From assembly GCA_022818135.1 (NCBI GenBank), contig JAFMSR010000002.1, positions 50,603,870 through 50,667,869 of the forward strand: a stretch of DNA of 64,000 bases. The letters run 5' to 3'. Each line of letters opens with the position of its first letter. Within the stretch, counting starts at the first letter, position 1. Under the pieces are notes generated by a model. It was not told the DNA's origin and ran no database searches. It saw only the letters and a list, made by a program, of their open reading frames with translations. This document shows, piece after piece, positions 46,720-60,400 of this stretch. The DNA comes from Saxidomus purpurata. Taxonomy: Eukaryota; Mollusca; Bivalvia; Venerida; Veneridae. The position numbers were made by a program, and so were the translations under genes.

Positions 46720-47490
46720 CTGTAATAGCCGGTTATAGGTCCACATTACAGGAATAAGCATAGGTTATAGGTCTATATTACAGGAATAAGCAAATTTATT
46801 GCGAGGGAGCGTCAGGGAATTGAAGCAATAAGTTTGTTTATTTCTGTAATATGGATCTATAACCAGTGTCTATTCTAGGAGGCGCGATTGCGGGATTCAC
46901 GCTATTTTTTCAAAGATCGCGCATATTTTTGTAACATGTGCGTGAAAAATCCCGCAAACAAATCAATAAACTGAAAATCTTCTGAATTTTGTTTACATGA
47001 AGACCGGAAAAGCAGAAGGGAGGTAACTCTAAGCGGAATTAATGTAAATTTTTCGTTCAAAAAGATTAAGGGAGGCGACTCTTATCAGTATAATTAAATA
47101 CTTTTGTTCAAACAATTTTGATCGGTTCGATTTACATGTACACAAAGTGCAGAGTGACAAAATCATGTTATGTCAAAGAAAAAATCACGTTATTTTCTGT
47201 AAAAGCAACAAATGAATAGTCTGTAGCAGAAGCAAAGAATCCTTTTTTCAAAAACTGTCCTTTGATAAATGCATGTAAAACTAAAAGGTCTTTACACAAT
47301 ACTGGAGCAATAATAATAGTATATATTCATCCCAACACAATAAAACCTGTACAATGATTAAAAAAAAGGTACATGTGTTTGATATGGGCCCCCCATATTT
47401 TTGAAAATTCCCCCTATTCTTTAAAGTGAGGGGGGAAATTCACCCCTACTTTTGAATTTCTAGAATAGACACTGTATAACTGGCTTACAG
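46720..47490. mobile_element. Inverted-repeat element interrupted by a nested MITE
   Basis: The left arm CTGTAATAGCCGGTTATAGG at 46720 pairs with the right arm ending CTGGCTTACAG at 47490, but only when the 46864-47474 insertion is removed. The inner arms (ggttataggtctatattacagg, 46763 on, against its complement ending 46863) match over about 40 bases around a 22-base loop. The left arm is partly duplicated in tandem (46731 and 46763). Confidence 0.7.
46864..47474. mobile_element. MITE with perfect 15-bp TIRs and 6-bp target duplication (611 bp)
   Basis: CAGTGTCTATTCTAG at 46864-46878 is exactly inverted at 47460-47474, and TATAAC flanks both sides (46858-46863, 47475-47480). Internal DNA has a gcgcgatt...gatcgcgc stretch and no coding frame. 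A 6-bp duplication is unusual for hAT (8) or Tc1/mariner (2); superfamily unassigned. Confidence 0.85.
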
Positions 47491-48228
47491 TTTGTCCCAT
47501 CTACAGACAATATTTGTATTGAAATATGTAGAGATTTAGGGTGGAGCTTAGCTCTTTGATTTCACATTCTCACTTACTGGAAAATTAAGTGAAACAATTA
47601 TTTTCATATTGGAGATATTGAGTCAATATGAAGGATACAATTTGCTCTTTTGAATGAAAAGGGGGCATCTGATTTAATCGGAAAGTAGGGCAAACTCATG
47701 GCTTTTTCTCCTTATCACCAGGGGCCGAATATCCGCCCCGTTCCCAATTGAAAATAACCTTCATTTTTCCCAATTCAAAAGAAAAAAAAAATGAAAAGAA
47801 AAAAATTGATTTTTTTTTTTTTAATCTGTCCCTACACTACCTAGCATTCTTTGGACCATTGCCCTATACACAGATTGTTTTTTTCCAACCTATAGAATTT
47901 TTCTGGATTTAAAAAAAATATTTTAATATTACAAATATCGAAAACAGGTTACAGGGAGTGAATTTTAATGATGATTTTCTATGGTATAGATCTGTGGGCA
48001 CTCTGTCGCATTTTGTTCCAAATCATGAAAGTTGGTAAGAATGCTTGTCTAGATGAACTCTAGGTCAATTCTTGAAAAAGGACTGGATTACATGGAGACA
48101 TAAAAAGGTAACCAGGTTAGTTGACTGTGTAAGAGAGTTGTAGGGCTGTTCTTTGTCTGTTTGTTTGTGGCCCCTGCTGAAAGGAATTTGTGAGTTACTC
48201 TTGGATAATGCATTTTACACTTCCACAG
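47491..48228. other. Upstream region of the SDR42E1-like gene
   Basis: AT-rich DNA with A and T runs near 47786 and 47812. The coding exon at 48229 begins after a splice acceptor, so an untranslated first exon lies somewhere upstream, but I cannot place it. Confidence 0.5.
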
Positions 48229-48443
48229 GGATGGTTACTTTAAGGAGCAATACAAGAACTGAGGAGGGGGTAGAGTCAAGACCAGCAAGATTGAAGAAAC
48301 AGGAGGTACATCTGGTCACTGGAGGGGGTGGGTATGCTGGTTTCTGGCTGGGCAAGAACTTGGCAGCTCACGGTCACAGAGTGATTCTAGTAGATGTTCG
48401 GGAACCAATATGGACCTTGAAGGAAAACATGGAATATTTGCAT
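48229..48443 (+). CDS. SDR42E1: SDR42E1-like coding exon 1 (start codon, nucleotide-binding fold)
   Basis: The acceptor cacttccacag ends at 48228; ATG is two bases later at 48231. It encodes 71 residues, including the glycine-rich VTGGGGYAGFWLG and the acidic-end beta strand VILVDVRE that selects NAD(H). Donor CAT|gtaagt, phase 0. An upstream in-frame ATG at 48153 lies before the acceptor and is not used if that acceptor is spliced. Confidence 0.87.
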
Positions 48444-51400
48444 GTAAGTGTTTCTGTCTGCTGCCATGGTCACATTTCCGAGTGACTAGTAAGTAATCAG
48501 TGTCATGTTTTCAAACAAACACTATTTTTTATTTTATTTTTTTTTTTTGAATATTTTTTAATGTTAACATATAACAATTTACATACAAGCTCTATGGCTT
48601 TTCAATGACTACATTAACAATGACATATTTCATACTACTTCCCTGAAAGATAAAGCGAAACAAAGTTATGCAATGTTAAATGACTATTTTGTGGTGTTGA
48701 GTTTAAAATTCTTATTTGCTTATTTGCATGATTTAATTTTGAAATAGTATACAGTAAATCATTACGTATAGAACTGATACATGAGAAGAAAAAAATAGAT
48801 GGTAAACTTACATCAGATGCAAAAAAACCCAACAACAAATAGACAAAAAAACAAAAAGAAACACAAGCAAACATGATTTTTTTTAAAAATGTTTGTGTAT
48901 ATGCTACTTGAGATTATCTCTACTGCATTACTCCCTATATATAGACAACCTAAAAGACGAAACGAAATACTTAGGCCGTCGTAAGGGTAACGTAGTATAT
49001 TTACTTCAGGAAAGGCCTATTTTATTATTGTGACATTATAGATGAAAAATGTATGTTGTTGTTATATGTAGCTGCAACACTTAAAGCTTTTCATCAGTTT
49101 CTCATGTAGTTTATCTGATGACGGGATTACAAACACAAATGAACAGTGTTAACAAACACAAATGAACAGTGTTAACAAACACTATATAGAATATATTACA
49201 TCTACTTTTTGTAGGACTTTGTGTCATTCTTTGACAATTAAAAGCTACCATGTATGTATTACAGTGTGACCTTACAAATGGAGAGACTGTTTCATCAGTG
49301 ATATCCGGAGTTGATTGTGTCTACCATATGGCATCTTATGGAATGTCTGGCCGAGAACAGGTAAAATGTTCCAATGATTCATTATAGGTGCAGATCAGGA
49401 TATTGCTAAAATCTTTTGTTCTTGTGTTCATAACTTTAAAATCCTTACACACTTGGTAGTATTTTTTACTGTAAATTTAAAACAAGAAAATAAAAATAGT
49501 GTCATCAGTTTTGTCTCCATGTTTTTAACTATAGTGTTTGAAGTTTTGTTAAAACATAATAAATCAAAGTAGTATCAAGGAGCAAATCTTTGCTCACAGT
49601 AGGGAATAGGCCAAATACCACACCGTTTGGGAAATTTGTGTTGTGAAATTATCAAATTGCCTTTAACCATCTAATTCATATTCTTACATTTATTTCTACA
49701 ATCAACAGAAAATCTGAATCAATCAGGTTGGGAAAAAAGCTTTGCTGTGTGTGGTTAAAATTGGGAAAATTTTAATAGTTTTGAGTTTTAGAGGGTCCTT
49801 TCAAAACAACTGCTGGGAGGTAGTGCTCTTTCCTGATGTATTCATAGGGGGTCAGCCCATAACAGTACATGTATTGATGTATTTGGGCCTCTACAACAAA
49901 AATTCCATATCACTACTACTATAAACTGGTTAGTGTTTCTGATTTTAAATTGATGAATGTTTTTTATGTTCAGCTAAACAGGAGAAGGATAGAATCTGTC
50001 AATGTAGGTGGTACAGAAAATGTCATTCAAGGTACAGTAGTTTATCATTATTATTATCCATACATTAGAATCTACTAAATTTGTAAAATGGACTTCTCCA
50101 TATTTTAAATTACATATTACCATAATAATTAAGTTCAACACTTTAGTTATTCTGCTAGCTGCCTTCTGAAAATTTGGCAAGTGTCATGTATTGTTTACAG
50201 AGGTGCTGTGTTCAACATCACTGAGAAATGTACAGGGTAGACCATGATTTGAGTGCATGGATGTACATGCTTGTGGTTTGCATTAATTACACAAAAGTAA
50301 AAATTAAGATTCCAGCAGAATAATTTGCATGCCCAGTTTTTTCATGTTCTGCATTTTAACCTTGACCCTGATCCTTCTAAATTTCTAAAATGGACATGAA
50401 CTGTTCTGTGGTGCCCTCTAAAGATTTACTCACAAAATTGTAATGAGTGCAGATCATGATCACACTGTACACCATATGATGTGTAATTATCACAAAGACT
50501 GAATAATTATCTGCCAGCAAGGTGAGCTTAAAAGATCAAGAATCGCAATATTGCATTTCGGTTCAACTTCCCTTTTCAGCATGTATACATCACGATGTGA
50601 CAAGACTTGTTTATACGAGCACATACAATGTTATATTTGGTGGACAGACGATAGAGAATGGCGATGAAAGTCTTCCGTATCTACCTCTCCATAAGGTGAC
50701 ATTTTTATTTCAGTACCTAGGTCATTTGAAACATCTTTTCAAATATTCAAATTTGAAAAATTCATTGTTATTTCAATATGCAGCAGAAGTGCAATATCCG
50801 GTATTCATTCCTGTCCTTACTTCATGTATTTTATGTAAAAACAGAATCTATATGGAAATATGTTACATGCAAATATCATTGATATTCTGTCTAGTAACTT
50901 TGAAGTTTGCTTAGGCCTGCAGGAATATGGTTGGACAAATCCTCAATCCGAGACTTTCCAGATGTCAATTTCACTATCGAAAGATTACAGAAGCTTGTGA
51001 ACTTTTGTTTATTAATCGTGTCAAAGGATTATCTAATGAGTAATGATACTACCTGTATATGCTAACTTTTTTAGCTCGTCTGGCACAAAGTGCCATAGAG
51101 AGCTATTAGGATCGCTCAACAGCCGGCTTGGTACGTCGTATGTCTAACGTCCGTTCACCTTTTCCTTAAAACAACACCTCTGAAACCACTGGGCCAATAT
51201 TGATGAAACTTTGGAGGGATGTTCCTTGCATGAAGCTCTGTCAAAGTTTTTTTCAAATAATTCCATTCCATGCAGAACTCTAGTTGCCATGGCAACTGAA
51301 AGTAACCTTTAAAAATGTTCTCTGAAACCTAAAGGCATAGAGCTTAGATATTTAGCATGTAACATTGCCTAGTGGACCTCTACCAAGACTGTTATGACCC

Positions 51401-54400
51401 CCTGGTCAAAATTGGCCTTTTCTGCTATTGTTGATCTTGTTTTATAGCCAATGGTAGCCAGGTGATAAATATAGGGCCATCTTGGCCCTCTTGTTTAATA
51501 ATGGATGTGTATCTTTCACCCAAAGATGATGCAATATGTATATAGATGGGGAACTAACAACTGAAATGAAGGTAGATGCTTTTATGCAGTTTTACGGAAG
51601 TATATAGTACATATACAGTGTTAGCTGCGTCTACAGCATCTTAGGCATGAACATGTCTGTTTTGTAACTAATATGCCAGAAATGGCTCAGTCAGACAACA
51701 CTTACTAATTAATTTGTTTCTTTCTGTTATAAAATCCCAATATTAACTCAGACTTGGGACTTGCACATAGCTTTAATAGATGGCAAATTCTCCATCATCA
51801 TTGTACTCCGGCATTTAAATGGTTGTCCATACAAAACAGTTTTATGTGATTAATATTTTGTCAGTTAGTTAGAAATATTTGTAATATGACTGTATTTTAG
51901 CTTGCTATTTTTTGGGCAGGCTGTATTGAGTGCTTTAAAAAGTCTATGTCAGGATTCACAGGTGTATTGTCATAGCCTTAGTAAATGAAAATCTAAGGGA
52001 AAAGATTTACAAGAGTTATATTTCGCATATAAAATGTATCCATTTTTGTGACCTTGCAGCTGTAAATGATGAAATATTTCTTACAGCATCCTGATCACTA
52101 TTCAAGAACCAAGAGCATTGCTGAGCAGAAAGTGTTGTCTGCAGATGGCAGTAAAACTAGAAGCGGGAAAACCCTTCACACATGTGCTTTAAGACTTGCT
52201 GCAGTGTATGGACCTGGAGAACAGAGACATATACCCAGGATAGTGGTAGGATAGAGATGTCTTTTCTGATAGAAACAATTTCAGGCATTCAACCAGTGGT
52301 TATTGTGAGGACCAGAAACAAGTTGCTGTAACTTGCCTGCATTTAGCAGCCAGTCATGTAGTGTGACCACTTATTGTTGATGGCTGCTTAATGCAGCTGA
52401 ATCTAACTTGAAAATGACTAACATGTATTCAACAGTACCAGCTGCTTAAGTCCGCCTCCATTTACATGTGGTTTGTTGCAGACTTAAAGGCACTGTAACC
52501 TCTCAAAGATTGAGGGTCGTTGGTTTGAGTTCTGCTACTGATCATATCTCCTTATGCGTTTCCAGGGATATGGATGTATTACTAGTTATTCCCAGGAGAG
52601 ATGGTTAGGTAAACTGTCCACCTCTAAAAACGACTGAAACACGGTTGAAAAGGATGTTAAAATCATACAACAACAACAACCAGCTGTTTATGGAAAGCAG
52701 ATGCTTAACACTTTCCTTTCTATAATCTGGAAATAGACTTGCCCATCTTGTCATTTGGACAGTATTATTAAAGAGTTACGGATGGTAAAAAAGATCAATG
52801 CAGATCAGCTGTACTGTTCAAAACAGTTTAGATTGTAATTGTCGCATTCTAATGTTCATGTGGGCACTGAAGTTTACACTATATGTAGCGTATACTTCCG
52901 TGTTTTGGGTTATACCTGAATTGTTTATACTAACCTGCCGTTTTCCAGCTAACATTTTGAAGAGTTGTTTTATTATGACGTGAGAGTATGGGGGATAATT
53001 ACAGGTTTATTACATATAGAATACAGGCCCTTAGGGTGCTAGCCCCACTATCAACCTGACTTTATGTGAGACAGTTTTTTACAGAGGATAGGGTCTAGTA
53101 GTTGTTGTTCCTGGTAAACGGACATTATCACAGGAAATCTGCACAGGAGGACATTATCCCCTTCTTGATTTGGCAAAGGCGGACATTAGCCCCTTCATCA
53201 AATTATCTTTCTAAATGCATCTGCATGATAACTATCTCTGTATTCTTTGACAAAGTCAATGAATCTAACCAAAAAAACTATTTAGTTTCAACTTTATAAT
53301 ATTATTAAATCAATTTTTAAACTTTGAAGAGTGAAGGGGATAATGTCTGCCTTTACAAAATAATGAAGGGGCTTATGTCCGCCTGTGCACAATTGAGCTA
53401 AGGGGATAATGTCGTAGGGTTATTCGTTGCTCCTAAGAATGATTGTGAGAATAAATGTCTGCCAATAAATAACTGAAATGATGTTGAAAATGTGTATTAA
53501 AATAAACCTCGTGCAACAAAACCTCGTGTAACAAAGAGAAATAAAGGTGAAATGTCTTTAAAGCAGCAATGTTTCCAGTTAATTGTGTGAATTGGATAGA
53601 CAGTAACTGTTGGCTGTTGCTGTTTTACAGGACTACATAGAGAGAGGTCTCTTCAGTATTATATACAAGACTGACACACAGCAGGACTTTCTGCATGTGG
53701 AGAATCTAGCTCAAGCACATGAACTGGCAGGGAAAGCTTTGTCTGAGGAGAAGAGTTGTGTTGCTGTGAGTATCTTAGTCAACTCGTTTTTTTTTCAAAA
53801 CATACAAATACTAAAAAGGAGTACAAAGGCATTATTAAATTAAAACATTAAATCTTGTAAGATATTTTTATTTCACAGTGTTGTGTTTCACACATGACAC
53901 TTGCCAAATATTTTTATACTGTCTGAACAAGAACACAAAGTGTAAGGGGTTGTATACTAGATTCAGCATGTCCGTCCGTCCTGCCGTCCGTCTATAGATG
54001 GAATCTTGTGTACAAATCTCCAAAACCCCTGGTCAGAATTTTATGATACTTCACAGAAGTGATAAGTACAATGCCTAGTTGTGCATGGTCTGTGTTTTGG
54101 GTTACTAGGTCAAAGGTCAAGGTCACAGGGGCTTGAGATAGTAAAATCTTATGGACGCCAAATCTCAAAAAAACCTGGTCAGAATTTAATGATACTTCAC
54201 AGAAGTGATAAGTACAATACTTAGTTGTGCATGGTCCATGTTTGGGGTAACAAGGTCAAAGGTTAAGGTCACAGGGGATCAAGATAGTTAAATCTTATGG
54301 ATGCTCAATCCCCAAAACCTCTGGTCAGAATATTATGATACCTCACAGAAGCCTAGTTGTGCATGGTCCATGTTTTGGGTCTCCAGGTCAAAGGGGCTGG

Positions 54401-57400
54401 AGATAGGAAAATCATTATCTTATGTGCTTTTAATCTCCAAAACACCTGGTCACAATTTAATGGAATTTTACAGAAGTGATAAGTATCAGGCATAGTTGTG
54501 CATGGTCCATGTTTCTGGTCACTAGGTCAAGGTCACAGGGGCTCGAGATAGTAAAATCTTTTGTGCTCTTAATCTCCAAAACTTCTTGTCAGAATTTAAT
54601 TATACTTCACAGAAGCCTTAAGTTGTTCAGGTCCAATAATTAAAGCATCAAATATTACATAAATTTTAAAAACTGTGTCAGTTGGGGGGGGGGGTGGGGG
54701 GGGTATTCATTACCTTCAGTGATAGTTCTAGTTTGTGTTTTGTTGCACCCATGACATTTGCCAACTATTTGTGTTGTGTGTTTCATACATGACACTTGTT
54801 AAATAGTTGTGTTTGTGTGTTACACACATGACACTTGTCAAATATTTGTGTTGTGTTTCACCCATGCCATTTGTCAATTATTGTGTTGTCTGTTACACAC
54901 ATGACACTTGCCAAAAAGCTGTGTTTGTGTGTTTCACACATGTCACTTGTCATACAGTTGTGTTGTTTATTTCAGGCTGGCCAGGCATACTTTGTCTCAG
55001 ATGATGCTCCAATCAACACATTCTCATTTTTTGGACCACTTGTACGTATACATTGAATTTATTTCTGTCTTTTTACTTATGAGAACATTTCTAGTCAGTC
55101 ATTTGATAACAAATAGTTCAGGTTGCATTTATTAATTAATCTTAGCAGGAGGCTCTGGATGAGCTATATACAGGGTGATCATAAATATATGATAGGATAA
55201 CAACATTTAATAACATCTTTATCTGTAAAGATATCCACTTGGGCAATATGTATTATTTGAGCACATATACATAAATTTTATTATTTGTGTAAAGTTCTAT
55301 GAAAACACATTTGCATTGTGTACAGCAGATGTTCAAAATGGCCACCCTTGTTCTCCAAAACCAACCAAACTATATGGCCATATTGTCCTGTGAGCAGTAA
55401 GCGACACCAAACGGTCACTTTTCACTGCGCGATGCCTTCTCGTCGTGGAATTTAGTCTTTTCAGTACTTCAATATATGAGATGACCTATTTGCATAAAAT
55501 TGTGCATCATCTGAAAACCAGATATTATAAATAATGGTGCCGCTTTGATGCATCCACTTCATAAAGCCTTATCTCACTGTGATGTTCGTCTCTTAGAAAT
55601 GTTGCATGATTGTTATTTATCCCCCCAGCCCCCAGCCGAAGGGGATATTAGAAATGGGTCTCCGTCGTCCGTCCATGCGCCCGCGCCGCTGGCCCGTCCC
55701 AATTTTGTCCGGAGCATAACTCCAAAAGTACTTGAGCCATTTTCTTCAAACTTCATACACTGACAGAGCACATTGGGAGGAAGTGCAGTGTGTAAGAACA
55801 ATAACTCTACCTTGCCTACTTTTAGAGTTATTCCCCTTTATCAGATTTACTTGAAAAACATTGTCCAGAGCATAACTTCAAAAGTACTTGAGGGATTTTC
55901 TTCAAACTTAATACACTGACATAGCACATTGGTAGGAAGTGCAGTGTCCAAGAACAATAACTCTACCTTGCCTACTTTTAGAGTTATTCCCCTTTATCAG
56001 ATTTACTTTAAAAGTTTTGTCCAGAGCATAACTCCAAAAGTACTTATTGGATTTACTTCAAACTTAATACACTGACATAGCACATTGGTAGGAAGTGCAG
56101 TGTGCAAGAACAATAACTCTATCTTGCCTACTTTTAGAGTTATTCCCCTATATCAGATTTACTTGTCTGAAGCATAACTCCAAAAGTACTTGAGGGATTT
56201 TCTTCAAACTTAATATACTGACATAGCACATTGGTAGGAAGTACAGTGTGCAAGAACAATAACTCTACCTTGCCTACTTTTAGAGTTATTCCCCTTTATC
56301 AGATTTACTTTAAAAGTTTTGTCCAGAGCATATCTCCAAAAGTACTTGACGGGTTTACTTCAAACTTAATACACTGACATAGCACATTGGTAGGAAGTGC
56401 AGTGTGCAAGAACAATAACTCTACCTTGCCTACTTTTAGAGTTATTCCCCTTTATCAGATTTACTTGTCCCAAGCATAACTCCAAAAGTACTCTAGGGAT
56501 TTTCTTCAAACTTAATACACTGACATAGCACATTGGTAGGAAGTGCAGTGTGCAAGAACAATAACTCTACCTTGCCTACTTTTAGAGTTATTCCCCTTTA
56601 TCAGATTTATTTTAAAAGTTTTGTCCAGAGCATAACTCCAAAAGTACTTGAGGGATTTACTTCAAACTTAATACACTGACATAGCACATTGGTAGGAAGT
56701 GCAGTGTGCAAGAACAAATACTCTACCTTGCCTACTTTTAGAGTTATTCCCCTTTATCAGATTTACTTGGAAAAAAAATTCCGGAGCATAACTCCAAAAG
56801 TACTCTAGGGATTTTCTTCAAACTTAATACACTGACATAGCACATTGGTAGGAAGTGCAGTGTGCAAGAACAATAACTCTACCTTGCCTACTTTTAGTCA
56901 AATAGAAAAATATCATACCTATACTGATAATGAACATTAATATAATTTTGCAAACCTTCTCTTCATTGCCTTATTCTTTTTCCACTTACTTGAAACTGTA
57001 CTCAGCATGACCATAACTATACAGCTTTTTAAGGATTTCATCTCACCAAGTAAAATGTACGAAAGTACAACCTTCAGGTAACTTCTTCCCGGCGGGGGGA
57101 TTAACCATGTGTAACATGGCTCTTGTTTTTTAGAGTTTACATTTTAAGACATCTTTCAGATTTCTCCAGTACAGTTCCGTTACAAGGGACTGTTGTGGTA
57201 TTTGAAATATCCTTCATGACACATTTTTTCAGAGAGTTTTTAAATAATTTTACGTAACTGTTCCCCACTCTGCTTGGTATGGATACTTTGTGATCTAACG
57301 TGGTTGTCTTGTCTCAAGTCCAAAATAGACTCCCTTTCAAACTTCAAAACTGATCTGCCTACTTCCTGTTTAGATGGTCCAGTTTTGGTAATTTTCTTCT

Positions 57401-60400
57401 TACCAAAGTTGAATTTTTCTCCAATTCATGGTAACGTTGATTATTACGACTTGTCTGCCATTTTGAAATTCCAAAGAAAATATGATGTCATCGATGACCT
57501 AGTCAACGTTACCATGGACGAAATTCTCAATTTACAAGAAAAAAATTATTCCATTTTCTTCAAATGAATACCAAAATGAGACCTCTAGTACAAAATTTGA
57601 CAAACTTATTGGGATTTCTTATCCTATTATATATAAATGATCACCCTGTATATACAAGTTGGTGGTCAGTCAGGCATCCATCATTCATCATCAACATTTT
57701 CACTTTAAACTCTTCTTCTCTGACACTATTCATTGGATTTTTACCAACTTTGTACTATAGCATCCTTGCATTGACTTCTTTCACTAAAAGGAAATGTTTC
57801 TGATCCAGCTCACACAGGGGCCTCTGTTACTATAATAACAAAAAAATTAAAGGCTTCTCCTTATGAACCAATGGATGGAATGTCATCAAACATGCTCTGT
57901 AGCATCCTTGCATTGTCCCCTATAAAAAAAAACAGGAAGTGGGTCGGATCCAGTGCACACATAGGCTCATGTTACTAAAAATAGAATAATATCTTAATGA
58001 CTTCTTCTCATAAATCAATAGATGGAATATCACAGAACTTTCTGTAGCATCCCTGCACTGGTCCCTTTAAAAAACAGGAAATGGTTCTTGTCCAGTGCAC
58101 AAATGGGGTGCCGTTACTAAAAAAAAGTAAAACCTCTAAATGGTTTCACTACACAATGCTATAGAGTACTAGGGTACTTGCATGGTAACAGCATTAAGTC
58201 TGGGTGACATGAATTCCGGGTGCTGACCACATGAAATACAACTTGCTCAGATGAGCGACTTACTACATGTATTATTTATTCAATCAGTTTGTTGTAATAG
58301 AAATTTTAAAAAATGGAGGTATCTGTTTCTGAATTTATGTACAAGGTTTATACTAGTATTGGTAAGAAATTTAGGTTTCAAGGGTTGATAATAAAACTGT
58401 TGTATCCGCATATAAACTAAGATGCAGATAAGTAGATTCACATCAACCCTTGTATGGTATTTTTTTTTTTCATTTTTGAACTTGTAACAGTGTCTGTTCT
58501 ATTCAGGGTAATTGTAAATTCTTTTTGAATGTAGAAAGTGACTTTGTGGGAAGTTCAGTAGGCATACAGGGTAGGCTCTGACATACATTGGCACATGAAC
58601 TTAGAGATACGGGATTTGTCTTTAAGTATATGTGCAGGTTAAAGTCACAAAGGATTCACTCTTTTTACAGATAACTGGCCTTGGATACCCTATGCCAAGC
58701 ATTAGACTGCCCATATCTGTGATATACTTTGTAGGTAAGTATGTTTACTTCCTGTCCTGTTTTCAAACATTATACCAGTATCTTTACGTCAGAAATGTTT
58801 GTTCAGTACTGTCCACATTGAGAAGGAATCTGTGAAAAACTCAAATAGCCGCGCATTTGAACACATACCGACAAGATGTTTTATGAACGTAGATAAAAAA
58901 AATAAAGCTTTCTTTGCAATAATATTTATGGACAAATAGCAAATAGGAAAAATTGAGCAAGTTATGAACTCTAATCAAATCATAACCAGTTACCTTTGTA
59001 CCTGATTAATGGTTACATAATTTATACAAACATATCTTGTAATAGGAATATTCACATGATTAAAATAAGGAATTTTCTATTTCTCAGGTTTCTCTGATGT
59101 ATTCATCCTGTAATTAGCAAATGTTTGGTGATCAGTGTATATAAAAGGCGTTTTTATCACACACATTTTATACAGAGAAGTATAAAGTAATGTAATTCTT
59201 TATTTCTTTGAATTTTTACTTTCAGCATTTCTGACAGAATGGCTACATTATCTGATCTCGTATGTGTACAACTTTCAGCCATTGCTCACTAGGACGGAGG
59301 TAATTTCTTTAGTCACATATCTCACAACACCAAGGGTTGTCTACAAATTTTGAAGAATATCACAAATATAACAAGTTTTAAAGGAGCTTACATTTTTATT
59401 CAAGGTCATTTACTTCAATTTTAAATTCATTTGAATTGCATTTTGTAATGAAAGCATGAACTAATGTGGGTGCTGTTTTTGGAAGTTGTTGATGGGGAGG
59501 GTTTAATTCATCAGTACTTCAATTGGCTTACCAATTAGGGCATGTACCAGACTCGTATCCCGTGTAGGAAATGGCAAATCTTTCTCACATACAGAGAAGC
59601 TGTTGCAACTTGTTACCCCCGATGGTTGCTGTTTACTTTCTTTCAAGATACAAAAAATAATTGCTTGATACCAACAAGAATGATTAATTTTTATACCCAG
59701 AAGGGTGGCATATAAACATTGCACCGTCTGTCTGTGCATGCACCCTTACATTTTTTTGTGTCCGGACTGTAACTTTGTCATGCAATGAAGGATTTTAAAA
59801 TAACTTGGCACTAATGTTCAGCACATCAAAAAGATGTGTGGGGTGCAAGACCCATGTCCCTACCCCAAAGGTCAAGGTCACACTTACAGTTTGAAGGTAA
59901 TGGAATCCTGTATATATGCATACATTTGTGTCCGGACTGGTACTTTGTCAGGCATTGATTGAGAATCATTCCAGATGAAATCAACCTCAAAGAGAGACAG
60001 TCAATTTGGAATTATTTGTGTCTTGCCTAAGGACACTACCGACATTGCTATGGTAGGGATTGAACCCAAGACCCTTCCCTTCTATACCGATGTGAACATA
60101 CAACCACTGCGCCACGTCAGCTCCACAGATTAACATATTGAAACAAGAAAGATTTATATTCTGTTTTCAGGTGTACAAGACGGGAATAACTCATACATTC
60201 AGTATTGAAAAGGCCAGAAAACAATTAGGTTATAGACCTACAATACAGAACGATATATCAAAAGTGATACAGCATTACGTAAACACGGGACATATGAAAC
60301 AGACAGAGAAGAAAGAGTCCGCTATAGTTTACTGGATAGTGAATATATTTTTTGGCTGTTTAATGGCCATGTTAATATTGTCATATGTACCACTTGTAAA

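Noticed and set aside
48153..48230. Upstream ATG at 48153 as the SDR42E1 start
   Set aside because: A strong acceptor (cacttccacag) ends at 48228, so the upstream frame is most likely intron. The ATG at 48231 gives a length close to the family.
54807..55135. Cys/His-rich repeated peptides (HMTL/HMSL units)
   Set aside because: They come from translating the 50-bp minisatellite before exon 7. They look like zinc fingers only because of the repeat.
57274..57803. Plus-strand frames of 97 and 79 codons as an extra gene or exons
   Set aside because: They fall in an SDR42E1 intron, have no splice junctions that keep phase, and no known motif.
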